NCBI GenBank assembly: GCA_021818995.1
Contig: JAKASP010000001.1
Span: forward strand, 221,381 to 282,370
Origin: Microcaldota archaeon
GTDB taxonomy: Archaea > Micrarchaeota > Micrarchaeia > Micrarchaeales > CABMGC01
Direction of reading: 5' to 3'
DNA: 60,990 bases
Shown piece by piece: positions 9,562 through 19,147 of this stretch (its first letter is position 1; each line of letters begins with the position of its first letter). A model generated the notes under the pieces. The model ran no database searches, was not told the DNA's origin, and saw only the letters and a program-made list of their open reading frames with translations. The position numbers and the translations under genes were made by a program.

Positions 9562-9565
9562 CGTT

Positions 9566-10198
9566 TCACTTCTTTGCAGCAGGCTCTACCTTGGCCTGCG
9601 CCTTCTCTTCCTTTGGCTTCTGCTTTGCCTTCTGCGCTGGCTGCGGCTTCGTCTTTATGCTGCGCACCGGGTTCCTGACCTTTATCATGCGCTTCATATT
9701 CTCGGTGAGCGAAGCTGCGTCGGGGTTTGCAAGTCCTATCTCCACCTTCGCGAACTCGAGGTCGCTGTGCGTCCTGGCCCCGAGGCCATACATGCCCCTG
9801 CCCCACGAGAGCGAACCCTTCGACGGCCCCCTCCTCTCTATCCTTGTCTTGTTTGCTGAAGCGTGAACCACGTAAAGCGCCTCCTCGTCAAGCCCCTTGT
9901 TTCTGGAGTTTGCAACTGCGTTGAGCAGCACAGTCCTTATCTCGCGCGCCGCCTTCACAGGGAAGGCTCCCTTCCTGCCGGCAAGCTCGTGTCTGGAGCC
10001 CATGTGCTTGTTGAACCTGTTGAAGATTATCGGACGCTCTACGCGCATAACGCCGTCGATCACCTCGAAGGCCCTCTCGGTCTTCAGGTACCTTATCGCG
10101 TCGCAGACTGCGGCCAGGTCCTTGTAGCTCGCGTCGATATCGTTGCCGTAAGCCAGAGCTACGGGCTCCTTGCCTATGTTTATCGAGTACCTCATCAC
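9566..10198 (-). CDS. rpl22: 50S ribosomal protein L22 (uL22) with Lys/Ala-rich C-terminal tail
   Basis: KEVALAYGNDIDASYKDLAAVCDAIR-type start and operon position. Confidence 0.9.
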   Translation of the reverse strand: MMRYSINIGKEPVALAYGNDIDASYKDLAAVCDAIRYLKTERAFEVIDGVMRVERPIIFNRFNKHMGSRHELAGRKGAFPVKAAREIRTVLLNAVANSRNKGLDEEALYVVHASANKTRIERRGPSKGSLSWGRGMYGLGARTHSDLEFAKVEIGLANPDAASLTENMKRMIKVRNPVRSIKTKPQPAQKAKQKPKEEKAQAKVEPAAKK

Positions 10199-10584
10199 TT
10201 CACCGCGAGGAACTTGCTTCCTCTCGTGGCCCTGATTCCTGGGGCCGAGTGCAGCACGCGCTTTGTAGTATACGCGAACTCGCCCAGCCTGTGGCCCAGC
10301 ATCTCCGGGGCTATAAGTATCTCCTTGAACTCCTTTCCGTCATATACTCCGAACTTCTGGCCGACCCAGCTCGGAAGTATCACTGCTTCGCGTACGTGCG
10401 TCTTGACCGTCTTGCCTCCGGATTTCTTCGCCTCCTCGGCCTTTGCTATCAGCTCCTTGTATCCGAGGCTCATGCGCTTGAGAGCACGCCTCTCCCTGGA
10501 GGTCACCAGCTTCGAGTAATCGGCTATGCTCAGCTTCTGGAGCTCTTCGATGCTCTTTCCCCTGAAACTAAATATCCTTGCCAT
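10195..10584 (-). CDS. rps19: 30S ribosomal protein S19 (uS19)
   Basis: KTHVREAVILPSWVGQKFGVYDGKEFKEILIAPEMLGHRLGEFA. Confidence 0.95.
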   Translation of the reverse strand: MARIFSFRGKSIEELQKLSIADYSKLVTSRERRALKRMSLGYKELIAKAEEAKKSGGKTVKTHVREAVILPSWVGQKFGVYDGKEFKEILIAPEMLGHRLGEFAYTTKRVLHSAPGIRATRGSKFLAVK

Positions 10585-10589
10585 GCTTC

Positions 10590-11309
10590 TCAGCTCCTCT
10601 TCTTCCTGCCGACCCTTCTCGCAGCGATGTGCCCGACCTTGGCTCCTGGAGGCGCGTTGCGCGACACCATGCTAGATGCTCCCTTGTGGTGCTGCTTGCC
10701 ACCAAACGGGTGGTCTACCGGGTTCGCCTTCACGCCTCGGTGGTGAGGCCACGGCGCGTTGACAGCGTGATGCATGTAGTGGCTTTTGCCTGCGCGGAGT
10801 ATAGGCTGTGCATCTGCGCCACCGCCTGCGACGATGCCTATCTGGGCCCTGCACGATGAGCTTATGTCTGTCACGCGCTTCGAAGGCAGGAGCACGCTGA
10901 CTGTGCCCAGCGCGTGAGAAACTATAGTTGCGTAGTTGCCTGCCGCCCGGGCGAGCTTTCCTCCGTCTCCCGGAAGCGATTCGATGTTGTAAATGGGAGT
11001 GCCGTCCGGTATCTTCCCAAGGGGCAGTATGCTGCCAAGCGTCACGTCGGCGCCCGTGCCCTCCTGTATCCTCGATCCGACGCGTATGCCTTCCGGAGCA
11101 AGGAAGACGGTCTCGGTATTGTCCTCGTACACGACGCGCATGAGCGGCGCGCTGTGGCCAGGGTCGTCTATGAACTCCATTACCTCTCCGGTGAGCTTGG
11201 CCTCTATCTTCCTGTTTGGAAACAGGACGTTGGCCTTGAAATAGTTGGGCGGCTTCCTGAAGGCATTGGTCCCTCTACCCCTCCTCTGCTGGTGTAGATT
11301 CTTTCCCAT
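10590..11309 (-). CDS. rpl2: 50S ribosomal protein L2 (uL2)
   Basis: GKNLHQQRRGRGTNAFRKP..., MHHAVNAPWPHHRGVKANPVDHPFGG. Confidence 0.95.
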   Translation of the reverse strand: MGKNLHQQRRGRGTNAFRKPPNYFKANVLFPNRKIEAKLTGEVMEFIDDPGHSAPLMRVVYEDNTETVFLAPEGIRVGSRIQEGTGADVTLGSILPLGKIPDGTPIYNIESLPGDGGKLARAAGNYATIVSHALGTVSVLLPSKRVTDISSSCRAQIGIVAGGGADAQPILRAGKSHYMHHAVNAPWPHHRGVKANPVDHPFGGKQHHKGASSMVSRNAPPGAKVGHIAARRVGRKKRS

Positions 11310-11319
11310 TATTTCACCT

Positions 11320-11571
11320 TCAAACTAGTTTGAGCTTGAGCGCTATGTCGCTAGCCTTGAACTGGCTGTTGAGCCTGATGTACGCCCGCTTCCTGTTCCT
11401 GGGCTCTATCTCGACGTTGACCTTCTCGACTTTCACCTTGAACACGTCCTCGAACTCCTTCTTTATCTGGGCCTTGTTGCTCCTGAGGTCGACCATGTAC
11501 GTGACCACGTTGTTCCTCTCTATCATGTTGATTGCCTTTTCCGTGGCTATTGGGTACATGAGTGCGTTCAT
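11320..11571 (-). CDS. rpl23: 50S ribosomal protein L23 (uL23)
   Basis: PIATEKAINMIERNNVVTYMVDLRSNKAQIKKEFEDVFKVKVEKVN. Confidence 0.95.
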   Translation of the reverse strand: MNALMYPIATEKAINMIERNNVVTYMVDLRSNKAQIKKEFEDVFKVKVEKVNVEIEPRNRKRAYIRLNSQFKASDIALKLKLV

Positions 11572-11575
11572 ATGA

Positions 11576-12385
11576 TCACTTCCTTCCGGATACCGATGAC
11601 TTCGTTATGCCCTCGGCTATCGACTCTACTGCCGCTTCGGACCAGAGCGTGAGCCTGGGCTTTGCTCCGGGCGCGAGTTTCTCGACCCTGAGCCTGTCGA
11701 CCTCCAAGACGTCTACGCCGGGTATGTTCCTGCCGGCCCTCTCAACTGACCTGGAGTCCTTGGCCACTATGAGCACGCTGTTCCTGAAATACCTCTTCCT
11801 GCTCCTTCTCCTGTTGTTTATGTTGATCCTCGGGGCGTGCGATCTCTCGACTTCCTGAGAGAGCCCCAGGGCGTCGAAGACCTTGAGCAGTTCCTTAGCC
11901 TTCGCGATCTTCTCTATCTGCGATGAGACGACTATTGGAAGCGGCTCCTTCTGGTAAGCGTAATTCTGTTTTATCAGCGCGGAGTTGCTCGTCCCTCCTA
12001 CGGCGCTCGAGATTGCCTTCGCGTACTCCTTCCTGTTTATCCTCTCTACGATCGTCTTCTCGACCTTGTGCGGGTGCGCTCGCCTTCCCTTCACCGAAGA
12101 CGGGATCTTCCTTACCTGGCCGGAGCCTCCCTTTGCGAGTCTCTGCCTTGGCCTAGGAGGCCTTCCTGTATGCCTCTGGGTCCTGTAGGTGCCGTATCTT
12201 CCGGTGTACGAAGCAGAAGTGTCCATGCCCGCGAGCAGGTAGTGGCCCTGCGGCTGGTACCTTGTGCTCTGCTCTGCTAGCAGGGCTCGTCTTACTATGT
12301 CCTCGTTGAAAGCCATGCCGAAGACCTCCGGCAGAGCTATCTTCTTCTCCACCTTGCCGTCGGTTTGATAGACATTGGTTTCCAT
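11576..12385 (-). CDS. rpl4: 50S ribosomal protein L4 (L1e/uL4)
   Basis: VYQTDGKVEKKIALPEVF..., operon position between L3 and L23. Confidence 0.95.
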   Translation of the reverse strand: METNVYQTDGKVEKKIALPEVFGMAFNEDIVRRALLAEQSTRYQPQGHYLLAGMDTSASYTGRYGTYRTQRHTGRPPRPRQRLAKGGSGQVRKIPSSVKGRRAHPHKVEKTIVERINRKEYAKAISSAVGGTSNSALIKQNYAYQKEPLPIVVSSQIEKIAKAKELLKVFDALGLSQEVERSHAPRININNRRRSRKRYFRNSVLIVAKDSRSVERAGRNIPGVDVLEVDRLRVEKLAPGAKPRLTLWSEAAVESIAEGITKSSVSGRK

Positions 12386-12386
12386 T

Positions 12387-13367
12387 TCAAGCGCCTTGCT
12401 TCGATTCCAGTGAAACGTAAGTTATCTTTGGCACAGCGGGTTTCTTGCTCGCCCTAAGCGCCTTCCTTATTCGCAGCAGCCTCTTCGCGGGACCCGGGAT
12501 CGAGCCCTCAAGGAGCAGGTAATCGCTCCTTATGGTGCCGAACTTCAGGAATCCGCCATTCGGCGTGACCGTCGCTGCGTCCTGCGTGCTGCCCACTTTG
12601 AGAACACGCTTGTTAAGCTCGGTCCTGTAGTTGAATCCCATGTGGCCTGCCTGCGGTACGGAGAACATGACCTTGGGCGGGTGCCATGCTCCAAGCGTTC
12701 CGACGTGCCTGATCTTTCCTGTGGCCTTGTGGAACTGCCTGGCGACGTGGAACCTGTGCACGGGGCCTTCCCAGCCCTTGCCCTTTGAAACAGCGATTAC
12801 GTCTATGAAGTCTCCGGTGTTCAGGACCTCGCTCGGCTTTATCTCCTTTCCAATCAGCTTCTCGATGAACGCAAGCTTGCTGGCAACATCCTTGCCGCCG
12901 ACAGGAACCTCGAACCTCAGAGTCTTCTTTATCCCGATCCCCAACGACTCGGGGTCTGCATAAGCGAGGGCGGTCACCTCCGAATACTCGCCTGCCTTCT
13001 TCTTAGCCTCCTCTATGCTTGCCGCCTTTGCCTTCTTCATTCCGAGCTTCTGCGCCATTGTAGCATCGTAGACCTCGGTTGCGGGCTGCGTGTACAGATA
13101 CTTCTTGCCGTACATCCTGGCCCCGTAAACAAATACCTTCGGGAAGACGACCACTGTCACGGCCCTTGTGATCTCCTGGCCCTTTGTGGGAGCCTGAGAG
13201 TCGTCTATGATGCCGACGTGGGTCATGCCTGCTTTGAACGCGAGCAGAGAAAGAACAGTCGGCTCAGCTGTTGCAGGCCAGTTCCTCACTCTGGGAAGTA
13301 GCCTTTTCGCCATCCTGTGTGGCCAATATTCTAGCGAGCCCTTGTGGGCTCCTTGTCTGTGAGCCAT
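12387..13367 (-). CDS. rpl3: 50S ribosomal protein L3 (uL3)
   Basis: MAHRQGAHKGSLEYWPHRMAKRLLPRVRNWP, GKGWEGPVHRFHVARQFHKATGKIRHVGTLG. Confidence 0.95.
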   Translation of the reverse strand: MAHRQGAHKGSLEYWPHRMAKRLLPRVRNWPATAEPTVLSLLAFKAGMTHVGIIDDSQAPTKGQEITRAVTVVVFPKVFVYGARMYGKKYLYTQPATEVYDATMAQKLGMKKAKAASIEEAKKKAGEYSEVTALAYADPESLGIGIKKTLRFEVPVGGKDVASKLAFIEKLIGKEIKPSEVLNTGDFIDVIAVSKGKGWEGPVHRFHVARQFHKATGKIRHVGTLGAWHPPKVMFSVPQAGHMGFNYRTELNKRVLKVGSTQDAATVTPNGGFLKFGTIRSDYLLLEGSIPGPAKRLLRIRKALRASKKPAVPKITYVSLESKQGA

Positions 13368-13447
13368 GCTGATGCACCATAAAATGAGCGCAGTTACAGA
13401 GGCGCGTCCGAGGCACCTAAAATAACGATAACACTAGGCGATTTAGG

Positions 13448-13457
13448 TTTATAAAAG
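13448..13457 (-). promoter_or_regulatory. Putative TATA box of the L3 ribosomal gene run
   Basis: Minus-strand CTTTTATAAA about 80-90 nt upstream of the rpl3 ATG, in the intergenic gap after the Pcc1-like gene. Confidence 0.45.
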
Positions 13458-13490
13458 TGATGTAGGGGGCGTATTTGTGGAAGTGAGTCA

Positions 13491-13715
13491 TCAGATAAGG
13501 GAATCTACGCTGCCAACGACCTTGAGCTGCTTCACTGCGCTTGATACAGATGCAAGAAGAGCCACCGGGTCCTTGGCCTCCACCCTGACCTCGATGCTAT
13601 CGCCGGATGCCTTGAAGGAAATGCTGCCCCTCTTGTACTTCTCCCCCTTTCCGACAATCTTCACAAACCGCTTGGCCTTGGGGCCGAGTTTTATCTTGAC
13701 TACTGCGCTTGGCAT
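13491..13715 (-). CDS. KEOPS subunit Pcc1-like protein
   Basis: 74 aa; SISFKASGDSIEVRVEAKDPVALLASVSSAVKQLKVV resembles Pcc1. Confidence 0.6.
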   Translation of the reverse strand: MPSAVVKIKLGPKAKRFVKIVGKGEKYKRGSISFKASGDSIEVRVEAKDPVALLASVSSAVKQLKVVGSVDSLI

Positions 13716-13726
13716 TCGACCACAAG

Positions 13727-14341
13727 CTATTCCTGGCGCCTGCTCATTCCAGAAGTTACGCTTGGCCTGTTCCTCGTGGTTCCGAAGCCCTTCTTTATTA
13801 TGCCCCTGAACCTCTTGCCCGCGCTCGTGAGCCCGCGCGTTGACCTTCCGCGCTGCGCTATGACGTTCGCGTAGTTAGAATCGCCCATTACAGATGGGTG
13901 CGTCCTGTCAAGCAGTATGACCTCGAAGAACTTGAAGTTGCCGTCCTCTCCGACAAAATAAGAGTTGAGCACTTCGCAGTTGGTGAACCTGTTTGAGGCG
14001 CGCTCTTCAGCCCTCGCCTGAAGCGATTTCCTGAAGGCGTAGAACCTTCCCTCCTTCGACGGCTTCCTGCCGGCCTGTATCTTCCTCCTCTTGCTGAGGC
14101 CGCGGTCGACCCTCACTCTTGCTATTATGACGCCCTGCTTCGCCTTGTAGCCAAGCTCCCTGGCCCTCGCAACGTTGGTCGGCCTCTCTACCCGCTCTAT
14201 CGGCGACTGGCTGCGCCACATCGCTATTCGCTGCTTCAGCTGCTGCGATCTCGTCCTGTAGGTCTGCTGGAATGACCTGTTTATCTGCCTGTAGGCGTTC
14301 ATTTTTGCACCAGAGAATACGCTTTGCTCGCTGAATCTCAC
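13727..14341 (-). CDS. rpl15e: 50S ribosomal protein L15e
   Basis: RARELGYKAKQGVIIARVRVDRGLSKRRK, NCEVLNSYFVGEDGNFKFFEVILLDRTHP. Confidence 0.95.
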   Translation of the reverse strand: MRFSEQSVFSGAKMNAYRQINRSFQQTYRTRSQQLKQRIAMWRSQSPIERVERPTNVARARELGYKAKQGVIIARVRVDRGLSKRRKIQAGRKPSKEGRFYAFRKSLQARAEERASNRFTNCEVLNSYFVGEDGNFKFFEVILLDRTHPSVMGDSNYANVIAQRGRSTRGLTSAGKRFRGIIKKGFGTTRNRPSVTSGMSRRQE

Positions 14342-15495
14342 TTGCTGTTAATTATATCTGCCAACCCCTTTAAATACAAATAGGTTGCCGCGTATGCCGG
14401 CAGCTCGAGCTCCTCGTTCTTGTACGGACCGAACTCCCTTCCGTTCATCGACAGCCTATACCTAGAGTCCGCTTTCACCTTCAGTTCTCCGGTCTTGAAG
14501 GCTATCGCGCCCTTCATAGGATCGAATATCTCCAGGGCCGCGAGCGACGGGACCTTCTTAGCTATGAGCCCGGTGCCACCGTGTATGCTGTTCGGCAGGC
14601 GCATTAGGTGAGACGGGTCGTTCGTAACTCCCTTGTCTATCCTGTTGCCCTGGTTTATGACCTGCCTGCTGAGCAGGTTCTCGAAGACGCTCTCCCTGTT
14701 CGGTATGCGCACGAAGTCCCAGTTGCCCTCAGCCACCTGCTCGCGCACCTTCGCGATGTTCCTGAAGATCCACGAAGCAGTGACCTTGTCTATACCAAGG
14801 GAGGTCAGGTCCTCCTTGCTGCTGGCAGCGTTGAGGAAGGCTGTTGCGACCTTTCCTCTCCACCCGCCTTCTTTGGGCTTAGGCCCCATCTGCTTCTCAT
14901 GCCTTGGATCGACGCGAACGGTGTAGAAGAAGGCGTCGTAGTCCGGATCGTTGCCGAAGATGTAGTTGCTGATCTCCTCGCGCGCCCGCTTGTCGAGCGA
15001 GAGCACGCTCTCCTTCCTCACGTGCACGTGATATCCGCGGTTTCCGCTGAAGTTTATCTCGAGCTCCCTGGCCGAGAAACCGAAGTCTGGAACAAGGAAG
15101 TTCTCGATAAGCCTGACAACCTCCTCCTTTGCTGCCTGCAGGCACTTCTCGCACGCCCATTCCTTCCCGTGCTCTATCCTGCAGGGCAGTTTCACTATGT
15201 CCCCGGCGTCGATGTCGAACCTCAGCTCGGAGCCGAGCCAGCCCTTCTTGTCCATCGGGGCTTCGGGGTCTTTGTAGTACGCTGCAGAGTAGTCGACGTG
15301 CAGCGGCGCGGTGTCGACAAGATACGCACGCAACTCCCTGTCGCTCTTGAATGCGGTGTGCCTGACTGCTATCCTGCTTGCGAAACTACCGAAGCCGAAC
15401 TCCCTCTGCTCAAGATGATCTGGCGCTATGGCAACTGCTGCCTTGTAGTACTCCCTGATGTACCCTGCTATTGCCTTGTTGCCGAAATCTGACAT
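14338..15495 (-). CDS. priS: DNA primase small (catalytic) subunit PriS
   Basis: ELRFDIDAGD, CEKCLQAAKEEVVRLIENFLVPDFGFSARELEINFSGNRGYHVHV. Confidence 0.95.
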   Translation of the reverse strand: MSDFGNKAIAGYIREYYKAAVAIAPDHLEQREFGFGSFASRIAVRHTAFKSDRELRAYLVDTAPLHVDYSAAYYKDPEAPMDKKGWLGSELRFDIDAGDIVKLPCRIEHGKEWACEKCLQAAKEEVVRLIENFLVPDFGFSARELEINFSGNRGYHVHVRKESVLSLDKRAREEISNYIFGNDPDYDAFFYTVRVDPRHEKQMGPKPKEGGWRGKVATAFLNAASSKEDLTSLGIDKVTASWIFRNIAKVREQVAEGNWDFVRIPNRESVFENLLSRQVINQGNRIDKGVTNDPSHLMRLPNSIHGGTGLIAKKVPSLAALEIFDPMKGAIAFKTGELKVKADSRYRLSMNGREFGPYKNEELELPAYAATYLYLKGLADIINSK

Positions 15496-15578
15496 GCGCC
15501 CCTATCTTTTTCATGCGCCGAACCTTTAATACTTTCACGTCGGTTCCGTGAAAGGAATAAAATACTTGGCTGGAAACT

Positions 15579-15941
15579 ATGAGCATGGACGAGGTAAAGC
15601 AGGTAATAGTTGTACGTAAGGACCTCAAGATGGGCGCAGGGAAGCTTGCTGCCCAGGTCGCGCACGCATCGGTGCTGAGCTACCTGGAGTCCTCTAAGAA
15701 GGACAAGGAGGTGGTGAAGGCGTGGCTGGAGAGCGGGCAGAGGAAGATTGTGCTCGAGGTTGAGAACGAGGAACTCCTTACGAAGCTCTACAAGGCGTTT
15801 CAATACGAGAAGGTGCCTTGTGCGCTTGTCAACGACGCCGGCCTAACGCAGCTGCCTCCGGGAACAACAACGGCTTTAGGGATAGGACCTGACATTTCAC
15901 AGAAGATAGACAAGTTCACCAAACCGCTGAAACTCCTTTAG
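15579..15941 (+). CDS. pth2: Peptidyl-tRNA hydrolase Pth2
   Basis: KQVIVVRKDLKMGAGKLAAQVAHASV..., TQLPPGTTTALGIGP. Confidence 0.97.
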   Translation: MSMDEVKQVIVVRKDLKMGAGKLAAQVAHASVLSYLESSKKDKEVVKAWLESGQRKIVLEVENEELLTKLYKAFQYEKVPCALVNDAGLTQLPPGTTTALGIGPDISQKIDKFTKPLKLL

Positions 15942-15978
15942 AGTGATTCAGTGAATTATAGGCAGAGGTTGTCTTGTT

Positions 15979-16512
15979 TTAGGATTTACGCAGTGCCACT
16001 TTGATCGGGTAATGGTAGTCATAGAGGCTGGTAACAACGCCCAGGCCCTCTCCTGCGAATGCAAAGTGGCCCAAGAAGACAAGGTGCTCTTTCTTGCTGG
16101 TAATTACAGTCTCTGGAACATATCCCAACTTTCTGTACTCTTCTGCATGAAGAAAGTCTTCTTTGTGAGAATCATATCCTGTAGTAAGGTCTATGTGGAC
16201 TCTTCTGTGTGAAGGCAGCCTGAAGGATCCGTCCCCTGGCGCATATTTTACTGTTTTGTTTCTGCGGTTTATTTCGTGAAACCCGCGTGTTTTCGGAGCG
16301 CCAATCGAGCTGACAACCAGAACCCCGCCGCGCCAGTTCTCCATGTCATCCAGTATCTTCTGCTGCATGAGGATCTCGTTAAGCGTAGCAATCTCCATTC
16401 CTTTCCTTTTGGCGTATCCTAGTGCATACTGAAGCACATTTTCTTCTCTATCCATGCGGCGTGCTTCTGACAGGCTCTTAATAGTTATTCCTTTCTCCGT
16501 TTTGTTCACCAT
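15979..16512 (-). CDS. Conserved-looking protein of unknown function (177 aa)
   Basis: Intact ORF, no family recognised; GDGSFRLPSHRRVHIDLTTGYD segment. Confidence 0.6.
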   Translation of the reverse strand: MVNKTEKGITIKSLSEARRMDREENVLQYALGYAKRKGMEIATLNEILMQQKILDDMENWRGGVLVVSSIGAPKTRGFHEINRRNKTVKYAPGDGSFRLPSHRRVHIDLTTGYDSHKEDFLHAEEYRKLGYVPETVITSKKEHLVFLGHFAFAGEGLGVVTSLYDYHYPIKVALRKS

Positions 16513-16665
16513 GTTTACTTATTTTCAGGCTATAAATACATTAGCATAATTTTCAGAATATAGGAGAAAATACGTGTCTGGAAAGGGACCGCTTGGTTTA
16601 TGGATGCTATACATTGCGCATCTGGTATCGCAACGGTTGACAAGCTTACTAACCCGGTAAAGCTT

Positions 16666-17613
16666 CTATAGCCGCGTTTGCGGGCTATAATCGTTCTTTA
16701 CCAGTCCTTTTTTGATTTCGTTGACAAGCGTCACGTCACCAGGATCAACGCCTCTGAGTTTGCCGAGGTGATAAGAGAGATAATCGCCGAAGTGAATCAG
16801 ATAGAAAAGACGTTCGGTTACACTTTTGCCCTTTGCTTTTATGACATGGAATTCGGTATTGGTTATTGATGCTGTTAGCTCGACTCTTTTCCTAATTTCC
16901 GGGTAATCAGATTCCAGAACAAGGAAGTAGAATAGATCTTTCCTGTAGGTCTTGGCAAGTGCAACAGTATCGTTGTGGTTCAATTCAGGGAAGTAGTTCG
17001 CATAGCATATGACTTTCGCGTTCTCGTTCATCTGTGTCTTCCACCTGTACGCCACGCTCTTGAACGGTGCGCCACTATAGATTACAGGTATCTTCTTTTC
17101 GGCGGAGATCTTGGCGGCATGCTTCTTACATTCCTCGCTGTTCTTGTCTAATCCAGCGATGCTTCTGTATGCAAGGTTCAGCTCCCGCTCCGTGGAAATC
17201 TTGAAGCTGCGTAGCAGAGGTACAAGAAGATACCCTACCGCTGCGCGAGGTTGCAGGCTGCTGTTTGGCAGGATGATGTTCTGATGCCCAAGTTTGCTCA
17301 GTTGCTGTCCTGAGCTTATAGTGACCAGATGCGCGCCCTGCCTTTTGGCCTGCGTGGCTGCAGAAAGGGTCTCTTCGGTTGTACCCGAGTAGCTCACGGC
17401 TATGAACAGCGTGTTTTTGTTGACGAACTTGGGTATGCGGTAGTCTTCAACGAGCCTGACCGGTTTTTCTGTATATAGCTCCTGGAATATTTTGCCTGCT
17501 ATTCCAGAGCCACCCATTCCGGCTATAACAATTTGGTCGTAGTCGGTATCTTTTATTGTCTCCGAAAAACTAAGTTGATTCTTCAGAGACTCTATCTCTC
17601 CCAAATAATCCAT
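16666..17613 (-). CDS. Bifunctional phosphoglucose/phosphomannose isomerase (SIS domain)
   Basis: VIAGMGGSGIAGKIFQEL, AVSYSGTTEETLSA, NYFPELNHND. Confidence 0.9.
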   Translation of the reverse strand: MDYLGEIESLKNQLSFSETIKDTDYDQIVIAGMGGSGIAGKIFQELYTEKPVRLVEDYRIPKFVNKNTLFIAVSYSGTTEETLSAATQAKRQGAHLVTISSGQQLSKLGHQNIILPNSSLQPRAAVGYLLVPLLRSFKISTERELNLAYRSIAGLDKNSEECKKHAAKISAEKKIPVIYSGAPFKSVAYRWKTQMNENAKVICYANYFPELNHNDTVALAKTYRKDLFYFLVLESDYPEIRKRVELTASITNTEFHVIKAKGKSVTERLFYLIHFGDYLSYHLGKLRGVDPGDVTLVNEIKKGLVKNDYSPQTRL

Positions 17614-17632
17614 AAGATCAACATTGTGAATT

Positions 17633-18544
17633 TCAAATGTAAGTTAACCAGTCTGTAAAATCAGCATTGCGGCCTGTGACAGCTTCTCCATAGGCATCCG
17701 AAAGCATCTTCGTGATTGGGCCTGTCTTGCCGTTTCCGACCTTCTTCGAGTCTATCTCGGTTATTGGGGTGATTTCGGCTGCTGTGCCAGAGAAGAATAC
17801 CTCGTCGCTCGTATATAGCTCCTCCCTGTGCACGTCCCTCTCCTCAACCTCCAGCCCCTTTGCCTCAGAGATCTTGATTATGCTGTCGCGTGTTATTCCA
17901 AGAAGTATGTCAGAGTCCTTCGCGGGGGTGACCAGTCTTCCGCGCTGCACGCAGAAGATGTTCTCGCCGGGGCCCTCTGCGACGTTGCCGCCTATCGACA
18001 GGAGTATAGCCTCGTCCGCACCCTCCTTCTTCGCCTCGATCGACGCAATCGTGGAGTTCAGGTAGTTGCCGCTGCCCTTGGCCTCGGGCGGAAGTATCGT
18101 GGAGTGTATCCTCTGCCAGGATGACACAACGCAGCTTATACCCTCGTCCTTGTTCTTGAAGTAGTTCCCGAACGGGATTGCGGCGATTGCCACGCTGATA
18201 GATGTATCTGAAGGATTGACGCCGAGTTTGGTGGTGTTGTAGAAGCCGAAGGGCCTTATGTAGCATTCGTCGAGCGCGTTCTTCCTGACAGTTTCAAGTA
18301 TCGCGTCTCTTATCTGCTTCTGCGTGAAGCCGATCCTTATTCCGTATATCTTCGCGCTGTTGAAGAACCTCTCGACGTGGTCGTCGAGTCTGAATATTGC
18401 GGTGCCGTTTGCGGCCTTGTATGCCCTGATGCCCTCGAAGAATCCGCTCCCGTACTGCAGTGAGTGAGTGAGCAGGGGCACCTTCGCGTCCTCGTAGTTT
18501 ATGAACTTGCCGTCAAACCAGACGAAGCGCCTTGTGTCCTTCAT
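17633..18544 (-). CDS. ilvE: Branched-chain amino acid aminotransferase
   Basis: VPLLTHSLQYGSGFFEGIRAY, RPFGFYN, GSGNYLNSTIASIEAKKEGADEAI, NVAEGPGENIF. Confidence 0.93.
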   Translation of the reverse strand: MKDTRRFVWFDGKFINYEDAKVPLLTHSLQYGSGFFEGIRAYKAANGTAIFRLDDHVERFFNSAKIYGIRIGFTQKQIRDAILETVRKNALDECYIRPFGFYNTTKLGVNPSDTSISVAIAAIPFGNYFKNKDEGISCVVSSWQRIHSTILPPEAKGSGNYLNSTIASIEAKKEGADEAILLSIGGNVAEGPGENIFCVQRGRLVTPAKDSDILLGITRDSIIKISEAKGLEVEERDVHREELYTSDEVFFSGTAAEITPITEIDSKKVGNGKTGPITKMLSDAYGEAVTGRNADFTDWLTYI

Positions 18545-18581
18545 ACTATCCTATCTTGCAAGGCAAAATTAAAATATGCGC

Positions 18582-18935
18582 TCAGAAAGCTGTGCCGAAC
18601 CCAAAAGTGGAGAGCGGATTATTCCGCCCTCCGCCTTCCCCACCCCTTCTTGCATCGCTTATGTAAGCGCGGAAAGCCTCCAGTCCCTTCTCGGTCATCC
18701 TGAGAGGCTTCTGCTCCTCCCCTCTTTCCGTGAATTCCACCACACCCTTCTCTTTGAGTTTCTTCAAAGCATACCAGGCTCCGCTGCGCGATATCTCGTA
18801 GCGGTCGCACATGTACTCGACGAAGCTCGTTGCCGTCGAGCCCCAGTCTATCCCTATCTCCGCAAGCACCTGGGCCTCCTTGCCGCTAAGACGGAGCACC
18901 GCAATAGCATAGCTACTAGTTCGTCCCACTTGCAT
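18582..18935 (-). CDS. Winged-helix transcriptional regulator (PadR/MarR-like)
   Basis: SGAWYALKKLKEKGVVEFTERGEEQKPLRMTEKGLEAF. Confidence 0.7.
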   Translation of the reverse strand: MQVGRTSSYAIAVLRLSGKEAQVLAEIGIDWGSTATSFVEYMCDRYEISRSGAWYALKKLKEKGVVEFTERGEEQKPLRMTEKGLEAFRAYISDARRGGEGGGRNNPLSTFGFGTAF

Positions 18936-19147
18936 AAGAGCACCAGAGAAGAAAGACAGAATGTTTAGCCCTTACGCAGTGGGCTTTGTGTTATTCGCGG
19001 AGTAGCATGTCAGAGGCATGCCGATGGCTATCCTTGAGAATGAGCCGTGCCATTGCATTGCCTTCATGCTTCTTCGCATGTTTACACAGTATTTTATTTA
19101 TACGCAGTTCATGCTATTTAAATCTTTTGTACTGAAATCGGGAGAGT

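Noticed and set aside
9122-9859. 245-aa plus-strand ORF across rps3/rpl22
   Set aside because: Antisense to ribosomal protein genes; low-complexity Leu-rich composition.
14608-15492. 294-aa plus-strand ORF opposite priS
   Set aside because: Antisense to a confidently identified priS; no recognisable domain; typical mirror ORF in GC-rich coding DNA.
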